Assembly (NCBI GenBank): GCA_964019155.1
Contig: OZ025239.1
Location: 96,122,795-96,186,794 of the forward strand
Direction of reading: 5' to 3'
Length of the DNA stretch: 64,000 nt
Source: Osedax fenrisi
Taxonomy: Eukaryota; Annelida; Polychaeta; Sabellida; Siboglinidae
In this document: positions 1 through 14,082 of the stretch, one piece after another
How the letters are laid out: the number at the start of each line of letters is the position of its first letter
Position numbering within the stretch: position 1 is the first letter of the stretch
Program-made: the position numbers and the translations under genes
Notes under the pieces: generated by a model
The model's database searches: none
Seen by the model: the letters and a program-made list of their open reading frames with translations, nothing else
Told to the model about the DNA's origin: nothing

Positions 1-507
1 ATTTTGTGGGTAGCTGCCCTAAATATATGATTATATGGATTAAGTTTAATTATTAAGTTCTTATTAATATAATTGTATTATCATGAATTAAAAGTGTTAT
101 ATCTCTAATTACAGGAATATATTATTTAATAAATGTCAGTTTTCCAATGAATATTTATAAAATGACGATTAAATGTGTTATTATTATTCTATTATTATTT
201 AAGTAATAAAATAATGAAGAATTTATTATTTAATAAATGGCTGATTTTTAATAAATATTTATAAAATGGCGATTAAATGCATTATTATTATTCTATTATT
301 ATTTAAGTATTACAATAATGGAGAATATGAATAACTTCTGTCATAACATTAGGATAAATTCATTATTTTTCAAATAATGGCGAATATATACTATTTGCCC
401 TTTGTTATATCCATTTGATATTTTATATAAACAAACAATTTAGATTCAAATAAAAATTAAATATGATAATAAACTGCTTGAACTATATTTAGAATAATCT
501 ATTTTTA

Positions 508-583
508 GATTGGGTAGCAAATTCACTACCCAAAATGAAAATTGGGTAGCAAACTTTAAATATTGGGTAGTGAATTTGCTACC
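508..583. repeat. Short hairpin repeat with TTGGGTAGCAAATTCACTAC arms
   Basis: ATTGGGTAGCAAATTCACTA at 508 is repeated as its reverse complement ending near 583, with a third partial direct copy between them. This is a compact MITE-like palindrome in AT-rich DNA. Confidence 0.6.
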
Positions 584-2104
584 AATTTATAATAATATAT
601 ATGAAAATTAATTCAATAATTATTTTTATTCCAATTCTTTTTCTCCCAATATATATAAATCACATGATTATTTTATTTAAAATTCGTAATTTTAATATAT
701 TTATTCTAAATCCTATTTTAAAATGTAATATTAAAGTGATATTAGAGATATTAAAAACCATGAAAATATAAAAATAATGAAACATTTAATCACCAATATT
801 ATTAATAAGTTCACTATTTTTTATATTCATAATAATTAAACAGTATACTATTTAAAATTATTATGACATTAATATTCAATTTTAATAATATTATATTATT
901 ATATTAATTATCATAATTATCATAATTATTATTCCTATATATAATATATAATATTTAAAAGATAAAGTCATAAATATCATGTATTATACCACTTATTAGT
1001 TAGTATATATATTGAATTTAAAATAAACCATACGGAGTACATACTGCATGTTGATACATGAGCATGACATATTTTATATTGATTTTATTATGATAAAATT
1101 GGTATCACTGGAAATCTAATTATATAATACAATACATATTATGTTTTATTAAATTTATATTTAAACAAAAGTTATTAACAAAAATGTGCAAACAAATTAT
1201 TACATTTTAATAATCAATAAAATTATAATATACATTCTAATTAATTCTTTATAGGATAATTCCTATTATGAAATTAAAATATCTTATATAAATTATATAT
1301 AATAATGTGTACCAGTATAATCTAATAATATTAATATCGATATAGGTATTTTTAAAATTTTAAAATACTATTTTTGTATATTTGTATATACCTACGTATA
1401 AGTATTTTTAAGTATTTATAAGTATGATATATTATATATCAATATTATAACTTTTAGACTACATCATTTTCAATATTTTAACTTTTAGACTACCTAATTT
1501 TCACTATTATAAATACTCGATTTTTAATATCTTAATATCTCATGAATCAAATGTTTAGGAGATTGAATATAAAAAGAATTATTTGATATCAATATATTAG
1601 AATTACAATTTGTAAATCATTTAATTGTACACGAGTAATAAGTAATCGAATCGAATACTTATTTTGCTATTTATCTACATATCTAATTCAGAAAGTTACT
1701 TTTGTAAGTAACAATTGTTACAGGTTTAAATTGCCTCAGGGTATAAGCGTCCATCTAATATATCATTTATCATAAATGAATTTATAAATACATGTCAAAA
1801 TTACCCAAATATTTCATTCTATATTTTACTTAGTAAAATATATTTAAATACCCTATAATAATTGTTGTTGGTAGCTGCCCTGAAACCTAGGATGAACACT
1901 GATATATATATATATATATATTATGTATAATACATATATTACCATTATTATATAATAACGGTAAAGATAAACATTAATTGCACGTAAGAGTGTATATATA
2001 ATAACTTTACATAAGTCATTATTATATATATATATATATATATACATATATAATTTAACATTATATGCTATAAGAAATATTTTACAATGCATAATACTCA
2101 TATA

Positions 2105-2240
2105 TATCAGTTTAGTTTGGTTTGGTTTAGTTTAGTTTGGATTGGTTTGGTTTGGTTTAGTTTTAATATCTCCAGGTTTTTTAGCTGCATTACATCCCGA
2201 GTGGCCTATAAAAGCATATATATATATATATATATATAAA
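2105..2240 (+). repeat. Dispersed repeat tail, AGCTGCATTACATCCC family
   Basis: TTTGGTTT-type repeats lead into TTTTTTAGCTGCATTACATC, then CCGAGTGGCCTATAAAAG and a (TA)n tail. The same order occurs at 6215-6374 and, reversed, at 28385-28480. Three copies in one window indicate an interspersed repeat whose full length I cannot define. Confidence 0.55.
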
Positions 2241-3433
2241 ATAATTATTCATACATATAATATAAGAAATCCCAAACAGATACATTATTATCAATCCTAC
2301 ACTACCACATACGTATACTCTATTACAAGTATACATTAAATTAGTGTATTACCCATTACCTATTATACCCATTACCTATTATGAATTATGTAATAACATA
2401 ATAATGGTAATATATACGAATAATGGTAATATATGTATAGATGAATATGAACAAATATAGTTCTTGCATGCACTGAAATGTAATAGATCTGAAGCAAGCG
2501 CCTCACAAATCGTATTTTATACTTTTTATTGCTACTTCGCATACAAATCTATTTTATATATTCTTTCTATTTAAAATATAAAATTTATATCAAGGGGATT
2601 AGGAAATCATCAGATATTAGTTTATAAATTGTTTTAATAATATTTTTTTTAAGAATATATTCACCAATATATATATTATTTATTTTATTATTATCATTTA
2701 TATTGAGTGAAATTTTGAATTCAAATCTAGAATTTTAAATACAATATAAAAATAGAATTGTATACAGGTTAAAAAAAGAATTACAATATAAAATATAACA
2801 CAAATTTACTAAGTTTAATTATAATTTTATAACTATGTGTATATAATTGTGATAGTTTTTAAAAAATTATATTTGATATTTATGGGATACCATTTGTATA
2901 ATGTGATATTTATGTGAAATAAAAACTTTTATTTTGGAAACTTTTTTTTTAATTATATTTTATTTTTACATTTTACATTTCTCTTTGTTAAGTACTTTGT
3001 TAAGTTTATATTAACTATGTCCTTCTATTAACATGTGTGAAATCACTGTTGAATACATTGTCAATGGATATAATTGTTAATTCATTGTTTCAATATTCAA
3101 TTGTTTCAATATCTTATTGTTTATAATCTCATCTTATAAGTAGACTATATTCATCATACAATAACAAAACCTATATAGATCTTACTATTTATCTTAGTTT
3201 ATATACATTGGGTATACAATAATCTAACATTTCAATATATATATATATAGGATAAGTACATAATTTAGTTTAAATTAATATATCGTATAATTCATAGTAA
3301 ATGAATTTATCATACATAAATGCACGTAATAATATCATAAACAAAATAATGAAATAACATGGTCCACGTTCAACATAATCTATGATATTAATGGTGGTGC
3401 GGTTATATCGTTGGGGTAGGTTGGGTAGACTAC

Positions 3434-3567
3434 CTTAAAGAGTTCGTAGAGGTCATCGCAGAGGTCAGTGATGAACGTCTGATCCGACAGCAGCGGTAGC
3501 AGGTGTTCTTTGATCTCGTCAGAGAACTTGATGTTAGCCTGGGGTAGCCACGCCCAATGGTACGGAT
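3434..3567 (-). CDS. PI4K2A: PI4K2 exon 9, C-lobe (last exon visible)
   Basis: 44 codons, PYHWAWLPQANIKFSDEIKE to FITDLCDDLYELFK, matching the family WAWLPQAK and DLCEDLYELFK. The acceptor CTCTAG is preceded by two TGACCTC copies. The donor is GTAGTC in phase 0. The family continues for roughly another 70-90 residues; no matching exon lies between here and position 1. Confidence 0.95.
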
Positions 3568-5185
3568 CTAGAGGTCACAGATAGTAGTTGTAGAGGTCAC
3601 ATAGAGATCACGGGTACTAGTATCGGGGGGGGAGGGAGGGGGTAGGTAACACCTATAGTTAGTGTAGATAGCACTGCATACACGTAGGGCCTATATAGTT
3701 ATGGATGGACATATCGCTATGGATGGACATATCTGCAATACTAAAGCATTCAGTGATGAAATAATTGTGTATGAGGAATAGATAGCAACCATATAAAAGA
3801 GGCATGACATGATGATTAAGCAACATACATATGATAATGACTGGTATATGGTTAAATATGAATGTATAAGGACATGGTTTAAGGAGATGGATGTAACAAA
3901 TTTGCAAAATAAACGATTACAATAAAGACAATCGGCGAGGTTAAATGTAAAGAACAAAGAAAGGGTGTTAAAACAAGGTGTTATACTAACACGCCCTCCA
4001 CTCATCGGGATGCTTGTAAGGGAACGCTAAGCCGTTGTCTATGGCAGCCAGGGTGATCGTGCACTTATTGTCCACGCAGAAGTCATGCTGTAGACACGTG
4101 TAGACTATTACATCATAGGTATATAACATGGGACGTGTTGTGTGTGTGTATGTGTTGTGAATATATTAATACCTGTGATCTAGTGTGGATTAGTGATCTC
4201 GTGCGCAATACATATTAATATAAATAATTATTTTAAAATAATATAATTTACACTGCAAACTAAATCACAGGAAATCACTCGCACATGATATAAATATCAT
4301 CACATATAAACTTAAGATATATTAAATAAAAAAACAACCGAATCATTATGCCACCTATGAACCATAGTGTGTGGACATACTGCAATGATGTAATCATGTA
4401 GTGATGTAATCGAGTAGTGATGTAATCGAGTAGTGATGTAATCGAGTAGTGATGTAATCAGGTAGTGATGTAATCAAGTAGTGATGTAATCGAGTAGTGA
4501 TGTAATCAAGTAGTGATGTAATCATGAGGTGATGTAATCGAGTAGTGATGTAATCGAGTAGTGTGGTAATCAGGTATACATAATTACGATTACATGAGTA
4601 CCTATATTTAAAAAATAGTGATATTTCTAAATATATATATTTTAAAGTAGCATATAACTTTACTACTACTACTATCAATAAACGTTTATTGACAGTAGTA
4701 GTAAAGTTATCACATGTGTATCATACATGTTTTTAATATATTTATTTAGATATATTACTATTCTTTTAATAGTACACATATATATATATTGTAATCATTA
4801 AAATTGAATGCATGTGTATAGAAGATAACAGTGAATTGTTCAATATGATAATAGATATTAAAACTGAATAAATAATGAGTCATTGTATTATTATAGCTAA
4901 TTATTCGATACAAAATCATATGTTTTACATGATGTCATTTATTTAATCATAGATATCATATAATATATGAATTATATTTTATAAGCACTCCACTATACAC
5001 CATACAATAACTATGTACACCTATACAAAACCTCAACATTTGAATTCTTTTGTTCTGGTTTATCATATTTAATTAACCAATTGTCATTCCCTCGATCTAG
5101 AAATTCAGATTATTATAGAATTAGTAAAGAAGATAGAAGATAGTGAATATATAATTATTATATACATATAGAAATATATATATAG

Positions 5186-5225
<40 letters not shown>

Positions 5226-6330
5226 CATTAATATATCATTATAACACATCCTATAAACATATGTAACACTATTAACAAATTTTTATTTCGAAAAAATCAA
5301 TGTATTGATTTATAATATTTACTTAATACATTACTTTAATACTGAACAATATTTATATTACTATAAAACATTATACATAATACATATTACAATGCTTCAT
5401 ACACACAAACACATACGAACATACATAATTACACACTTAAACATACATAATTAGAGTAGCCTAATATATCTCATTCAAGTTTATATTTCAAGTGTGAATG
5501 TGTACACAGTAAGTATTAGACTGGTGTCGGTACACAGAGGTCATAGGCATCACACAGAGAGAGGTCATAGGTCAATACTGACCGGTGTTGCGGATAATGT
5601 AGTCTAGTACGACGAGCCTCTCAAACTGCATCTGGAAGTGTTTCTGCGTTGCCTTGCTAGGAGGATCAGACTCAAACTTGCGTAGCCAATACTCCGCATC
5701 TTTGAAATCCTTCACAAACAGTTGAAACGAGCCAACCTATATTACATAATAGTCATATGACATCAGTGGTTGGGCAGGAAGTGGGCATACTTAATGAACT
5801 ACAGTAATATTAACTGTTACGTTAACATAAGCCTCTATCTTGTGTAATGGTTGTTACTTATATCAATAGTTTAATTTGATTCAACCAATTTACTTGGTGT
5901 GGTTTGTGTTCAGAAATATGTATACATTTCAGTTTTAGTTTATTATTTGCATTGATTACAAAGACTCCAGGTATATTTACTTATTTATAAATTAATATAG
6001 TGGATCAGGTTATAGACGGCATGGACGTAGGGTGGTTATCATATAGGTTACATATTGGTTACACCTCTAAATGAATCATTAGATATTCTATATTGATATT
6101 TACAAGATATATGTATATAGATATATTCACACACACAAACATACACACACATACACAGACATATATACACATACACATACACGCACACATATATATATTT
6201 ACGGTTTGATATTTTGGGTTTTTTGATGTTATTGATTTTGGTTTTTTTTATTGATTTTTTAGCTGCATTACATACTGAAATGAGCCTATGCTTAGAAAAG
6301 ATGAAATTAAACAAACCAAAATATCAACCT

Positions 6331-6379
<49 letters not shown>

Positions 6380-7979
6380 GTTCACACACACACACACTAT
6401 CTGAGATAAATAATAATGACATGTGTGATACATGCATGATATACATAGTATATGTAGATACTGGTATATCTGGTGACTACTTTAGAGGTGCACACAATGA
6501 ATCTAACACACCGCTCTATAATTATCATCTATAAGTATCGATTATAATTATTGAATTGAGAGAATATTACAATTTACTACTTGTTTGAGCGCACAAATTC
6601 TAAAATGTCCATGCCACCGAACAGATAACCTGAAACCAAAATAGTTATCTCCCATTCTATAAAATACAATATACAATAATTCAAAAGTAAAATTAAATTA
6701 AAAAAAATAATATTCATAAACATTAGTCCTGTCATTGGTTGTAGTAGTAGGGAGGGGTAGAGAGAGTAGAGGGAGTAGGGGTAACTATAAAAACCTTAGG
6801 AGGTAGACCTAAGCGATGAAACTTGCGACCTAGATCAGGGAATCTCTCAGCCACATTCTTCTTAGTTCTCATCTTAGCTCGGTCGATAGCGGTATAGTTA
6901 AACGTATCACTGGCAAGTCTGACCACCTGAGTGTAGGTAGGTATGTGTGTAGGTATGTGTGTAGGTATGTGTGTAGGTATGTGTGTAGGTATGTGTGTAG
7001 GTATGTGTGTAGGTATGTGTGTAGGTATGTGTGTAGGTATGAGTGTAGGTATGTGTGTAGGTATGTGTGTAGGTATGTGTGTAGGTATGTGTGTAGGTAG
7101 GTATGTGTGTAGGTAGGTATGTGTGTGTGACTACGTGTGTGTGCGTGTGTGTGTGTGTACACAAATGTTAGTAAGTGTGTATGTATGTGTAAGTGTGTGT
7201 GCATATGTGTTCAAATGTGTGTGTCTGTATGTGTGTGAGGGTGTAAAGTATCATCACATATGATCATAAGAAGTATAATGAAGATACACAACAATAATAA
7301 AGCATTGGTATCACATTGTACACAGTGATATGCACAGTTATATAGACGTCTATAGAGCTATGTCCTTACAGTACAGGAGTTCATCATATACAACTAGGTA
7401 TGAGTCATTCTAGGTTTGAACTTGGTATGAGTCATTCTAGGTTTGAACTAGCCATAGAGAGTAGAGATATTGAGAGACAGATGTACTAGATCAGGAGTAG
7501 CAACATGAGGAGGAGATGGGGTACCTTTGTTTTGGGCACAATGTTCAGTTTAAACTTGGCATCGACTACGCTGGCCCCTGCTTCGCTAAGGTATCCCTGG
7601 TTCAGCACCAGACAACTGCGACCGAAGCAACACGGGCAGCATAACTTCTGCATCCACTTGATCCACTTGGGATTCAGGTGTCCGTAGGGTTCCTCATCCT
7701 TGGGCTTGAACACTCCAATAGTTTCCTATAGGGGTGAGAGAAAGGCGGGGTAGAGCAGGGGTGGTGAGGTGATAACTGGTGGTGGTAGCGGTGGTAGCAG
7801 TAGTGGTAGCATTGATGGTAGTTGTGGTAGAAATCATAAGTGTGCACTAACATCTAATACAGATAGATAATAAATCATTATAACACAAATAATGTGATAC
7901 ATGATAGCACATATTAAATGATATATATATATTATATAATAGATCATATATAAGATGAATATATAGATCATATATAAGA

Positions 7980-8036
<57 letters not shown>

Positions 8037-8246
8037 CATAATATAATATCAATAAATATACATTATAAACTATAAATACTATTTTATTTTTTATATATTT
8101 GTTATAAATAAGTTTATATTACTATGGTATCTTTATTAATACAATTGTGATATGTTTGGATTTAATATCTTATTAATATTGGTATTGTTATAAAATAAAT
8201 AAACCTTTACTCTCTATTAATATGAACAAATATGTTTATATTTATT

Positions 8247-8277
<31 letters not shown>

Positions 8278-8278
8278 T

Positions 8279-8331
<53 letters not shown>

Positions 8332-8945
8332 ATTTATATATATATATATTTATATATATATATATAATATATATATATATGTGTGGGTGTGTGTGTGTGT
8401 GTGTGTCAGTAAAGTGAATATATATATATTACTACTAACTTCAATAGGATGACACACACACACACACACAGGATCAGGTATTATGTAATGTATAGGTTAC
8501 AAGCACACACTAATGATGATGTAAAGAGATAAAGAGCAATAGTGACCCCCCCCCCTACACACACAGACACACCGTGACCATGGGGTAATGGGGGTGGGGT
8601 GGGGATGCACTAGTAAGGTAGGTTACGTAATAGTGTATTGATAACAAATCAATAGACACCGGTTATGTAATACACACCGGGTTACACGTGTGTGCAGTGC
8701 TAGGTATGATGTAATATTGATACTTAGATAGATCGTAGTGGCGCCCCTATATCATACCAGTACTATTACGTAAGAGATGATTGTTGTTGTTGTTGTTGTA
8801 GTGTTATTAGCAGCCCTATTAGCGGTAGGTAGCAGGTGGTAAAGTTAGCTTAGTATGATGTCTTCCTTGCACCATGATATCATTACACTACTATCTATAT
8901 GATATTATATCTACTACTATATATATAAGGTAATACTATAAGATA

Positions 8946-8978
<33 letters not shown>

Positions 8979-9012
8979 GTGTGTGTGTGTGTGTGTGCGT
9001 GTGTGTGTGCGT

Positions 9013-9059
<47 letters not shown>

Positions 9060-10061
9060 AATATATTGACAATTATTTGTATGTGTGCGAATATAATTGA
9101 ATAATATACAATATATAATTGCATTGTATAATGTGTATTGTATAATCCACTGTTTTATATAAGACAATAATAAACGATTGTACACACAAAAAAGCGCCAG
9201 ATTAATTAGAGGCACAGTCTATTGTAGAGTTATAATAGTGCGGCTGTAGTGTGTATTGTTAAGGGGGGGCGGGGACGGGTGGACTGACGCGAGATCCGGC
9301 GAGAGAGGGCGAGAGAGGGATTACGTAATGAAAGAGAGAACGCTGCTGCTGCTGCTACTGGTATAGTGTATTGCGGACAGTGTCCGGTAAACGGGTACTA
9401 CTAGGGAGAGTGATAAACCACCGCACTGATGTAGGTCATTAGTGTGTGTGCGTGCTATTGTGTGTGTGCGCTAGTGGTGTGTGCGAGTGTGAGCGTTACG
9501 AACGCAAGCACGTTAACAGTGGTATGATGTACAACTTGTACAGTACAAGCTTTACAAGGGATATAACACAGCCATGTTACGCGCGCCACTTACGCGCGCA
9601 CACACATTAGCGGAGGTAGATAACGTCACAACGATAATGAGTAATGGTCAGTGGATGACGTCATACTCACACGTGACTAGATGACTAACGTTATCGGTAC
9701 CGCGCATGAAATAACATCCGCTTGATCCCTTAGCGCTCAGCTCGCTAACTACGCCAATGTCCATAGCCATACAGATTTCACGCATGAGTGGTTCGAACCA
9801 AACATCAGCCTCGGCTTGATAACCGTACACGCTCTGTATCCGAGAGCCGGATTCATCCAAGTCGGAACCGTCTAGTCTCCTCGAGGGGGTGGGGCGTTCC
9901 GGTGAGGGCGTGTACGGGGGCGTAACGATTCCGTCGAAAGTGGGCGGGGCTTCGTTACTGGAACAGGCGCCATACCGAGAGGTTGCAGAGTCGCTGGGTT
10001 TGGTGGGAGTTTCGTCTTGGTTGGTGGTATCGGCCGAACTGTCTATGAGCCGTTTAGACAT
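3434..10061 (-). CDS. PI4K2A: Type II phosphatidylinositol 4-kinase, short transcript with alternative first exon (3' end off window)
   Basis: Alternative product of the same locus: exon 10061-9690 joined to 7725-7525 and the six exons after it, about 385 residues visible. The first exon starts with ATG and ends at a GTTAGT donor in phase 0. That is the same phase as exon 3 of the long transcript, so both can splice to the exon beginning ETIGVFKPK. The protein replaces the long isoform's acidic, dileucine-bearing tail with a Ser/Thr/Pro-rich tail and carries GSSGCYF instead of GSSGSYF in the ATP loop. Family knowledge says the loop contacts ATP, so the change could affect activity. Existence of the transcript is inferred from coding quality, homology and phase, not from RNA data. 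Confidence 0.75.
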
Positions 10062-13000
10062 CTATGTCGATGTGTGTGTATGTGTGTGTGTGTGTGTACG
10101 GAAGTATATCACACTCTGATCGCCGTTATTTCTAAACTAAAATAGTTCTGTGCGACGTGCTATGCGGGCGTATTGAAATCGCGGGCGTCACAGCTACATT
10201 ACTTCGAAAACTATCTGCGCTCACTGATTGGTCGCGCGGTATAAGTGGTTTGTGTTTTCGTGTTTTCCGTGCCGTATTGTAATAGCTTATTGTGCATTTC
10301 CACCGCGTTGTTTACTTTGTGGAGTGATGTTGTTTACATGCGAATGTTTACATGCGATTCGTATAGATAATCAATAAACTTTGTGTATCATTTAAATTTA
10401 CAATTTTAACAATAATTTCTAAATTAAATATATAAGTGCAATTAAACATATACATATATATAAAATATAGATTCCTATAGAAAAAAAAATATATACCCAC
10501 AATTTATAGATTTATTTTTTTAATATATATAAATTATACAATTTTAATAATCATATATACAATATGATATTACTCTATATCTTGCATATTATTATTTTGT
10601 ATACATGTATAGACTAATATTTATGTATCATATCATGTCATCATATTATTTAGTGGTCATTAATTGTTGCAAATCAATAATAAATATAATTGTCATTGTC
10701 CTTTGCTAACTGTTGTTCTTAAATTCCTAATTCAGTGATATACATTTGAATACAGTGATTGTTTATTTGCATATTCAATATATCAATGCTTTTACTTTAT
10801 ATACTTTATATAGATATGCTCTATTAAGTTTATATATGAAATAAATGCATACTAGATGCATATAGATACTTACTACATAGTATACTACATGCCTTTCCTC
10901 ATAGCTTACTTTGTATAATACACACTGTGTATAGTTACAATCAGTCATCAGCTGCTTATGGTTACAAATTATGGAGTTTCTAAAATAGGTGTTTTTAGTT
11001 ATTTCCTAAAATGTCATGTTGACTTTCTATTTCTGAGATATAAGGGCTATATCAAACTACATGTGGGAGCTAATATTGCACAAGAAGGTATATTTGTGGA
11101 GTGGAGTTTATATTTGTGGAGTGGAGTTTATATTTTGATAGGAGTTTTAGTAAATATAAATGAGTAGATGGTATGATGATGTTTTGTAGCAGTGATAAAG
11201 AGGTAATGTTGTTAGTTAGGTAAGTGAATGAATGAACGGTGTGATCAGTAAGGCTGTGTAAACGTATGCATTACGTATTGTTTGCCAGTGTTTGCCAGTG
11301 TATTCATAATATAACTATACTGGTATTAGAGAATCTGTGAATAAGATAAAAGCGGGAGTCTGTAGAACATGTAACCTAGTGATGAGGGCGGGTAGTAGTA
11401 GATTAGCGTGGTGAACACTTGTGACGATGTACGGCTACTAATGTTAGCCACTACAATATCTTCTCATTTCTACTCATTTAGAAATATTTATGCTGTCCAA
11501 GTTTGCTTGATTTAGAGTGAGTTGAATTCTAGGCTGTCGAAAACCAATAGTCACGACTCTGCATTAAAAGCTCGGCATCATTTACATCCCTAGTATGTAC
11601 TACATACTATATATGTAGTTATGTAGGTATGTATTTATATATTCGTATGTGTGTGTGCGTGTGTGTATATATAGGCTAATATTATGTATAATATATTATA
11701 TCTATAACCAAGTATATATAATATATATGTATATATATAGGTATAGTATATGTATGTAGGTATACCTACCTACATACATACAAATACACACACTCACACA
11801 TACATACATACATATATATATATACATATATAAATAAATACATACATACATACATACATACATACATACATACATACATACAAACAAACACACATATATA
11901 TTTACATGCACTCATTAACAAGATAGTTAATAAGTGCACCTATTTCTATGGAGTTCTATGAATCATACAATGGTAAAATCAACTGGTGTCAATTGACTAC
12001 CCATTATATAATCATAGTCTAGGCTACGAACTTAGCTCCTCCCATATCTATTAATACATGTTTGCTCTAAATTCAAATGTCACTCTAGAAAGCTCGCAGC
12101 ACTAATACAAGTTGAAAGTTCAAGGATATCAGTTAAACTGCCAGATATTTTAGAACGAGTTCCAATTAAATCCGGCAGATAATCCTGCGGATACTCAAGC
12201 GGCTATTTTCGCCTTCACACCAAAATATAATAAAATCCGGCCAAAATCATTCTCGAGGATATCAGTGACGAAATAATTGAAATATCCGGCTACTTTTTTG
12301 GTGTGAAGGCATCTTTAAAATTTTTTAAATAAAAAAAATCCTCTATCTTAATACAATGTAATTTCAATATCCACTTTCTGTTGTATATTCAATTAAAATA
12401 TGTATATATATATATATATATATATGAGTTTTATATTTTAAATTAGTCCCTAAATTCATCATATAATCATCACATTATTCTGAGAAATAAGAGACTACAA
12501 TTAATTATTTAAATTGAATTTCTATTTATGAATTAAATGTTATATATATATTATATAATTCGACTGTATAATTCCTTATTATATTTTATATATATAATAA
12601 ATATTTATATTATTCATAATAATAATATAATAATAATAATAATTATCAACGATATAAATTAAATTATCCAAAATTAATTTGTTTAGTATTGTTTTAAAAC
12701 GCATATTTTAATAGTTATATGTGACGAACAACATAATTAGAACACAATTTGAAAGATATTATACATATATAATAAATTATTTTCTCAAAAATAAATTTGT
12801 TTTCTTCAAAAAATACGCCGACTACATTGTATCCTTTGTAATTAACAAATAGTTATATAAATATCCATTACCTGAATCCAACTTATCTACAGACTTTCCT
12901 ATTGTTATAACCACAATAAATTTTTAAGTAAAGAATATTTATTAAAAAATGTATTCTGAACTAATTAACTGAATATTGATATATATCACATATATTATAT

Positions 13001-14026
13001 ATTTGTAATCGATGCATATACATTATTATAATATTATTGTATTGTTATACTAACTATATATAATATATAAGATAACACTGATAATATAGCTATATTCACC
13101 TCTAGATAATCAATATTAATAATATCATTTTACTATTAATCAATGTTATTATTTTATGAAATCCTATACCCTTATATAATAATATATAATATCTAATAAA
13201 ACTTATAATATTACTATAGTATTATATATATTTATAAAATTATTTTAATATAATATAATATATCTATTATTATATAATTATAATGGATTGTTATATTAAT
13301 ATTAATAATATGATTAATAAGCATTTCTATATCAATGCATGCAACTGCTGTCTATCGTTTTCATTGAGTCAATAAACCTTTATATTATTATTTATTTATA
13401 TTATATATGTATATATGCTGTATGATACATATTCAGTTATACCTGCTATTATTTGTACACCTTTATAGTGTAAATATTGATAGTAGTATTTTGATTATAT
13501 ATTTTGAAAATATATTAATAATATACAATCCATTATTTTTTATAAATCTCATATATTATACTCACGAGGACATTATTAACATCAATAAGTTAACTGAATA
13601 AATTAACGATTTAATTTATAATATATAACATTTTATTATTAATATATATTTTCTATACTTTTATTTTTAGCATTAGCATTGCTATTACTATTAATAATAT
13701 TATACTATTACTAAAACTATTACTACTACTACTACTACTATTACTAAAACTATTACTACTATTACTACTACTACTACTACTACTACTATTACTACTACTA
13801 TTACTATTACTAGTACTATTACTATTACTAGTACTAATTAGATATTCACATGTGTGCATAATTGAAGGATCTCTATTTTGTTTGCATATGATTGTTTACA
13901 TAATCAATAGATTTAATTTCAAAGAAATTATAATAGTTTATCCTTATTAAATTTAAAAAAAAACAATAAAAACAAGTGTTGAATTAAAAATATATGACAA
14001 ACTCACATAAATACACTTATATAGTG

Positions 14027-14082
<56 letters not shown>

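Larger units (their letters stand above)
1..3433. other. Left flank / PI4K2 intron 9, AT-rich
   Basis: Very A+T-rich sequence lying in the intron after PI4K2 exon 9. I see no coding exon on either strand. It holds a small hairpin element (508-583), (TA)n tracts near 1900, 2030 and 2220, a dispersed-repeat tail (2105-2240), and an AGCTGCC-type repeat fragment at 1-30 and again at 1868-1920. Confidence 0.6.

Noticed and set aside
6577..6629. Exon-like minus-strand segment reading GYLFGGMDILEFVRSNK then stop, after a TTTCAG
   Set aside because: It lies between PI4K2 exons 5 and 6, but the phase does not match and frame 0 hits a stop. No family similarity recognised; could be chance or an unknown cryptic exon.
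10958..11167. 69-codon plus-strand frame
   Set aside because: Chance frame in PI4K2 intron 3 that includes a small tandem repeat (TTTATATTTGTGGAGTGGAG).
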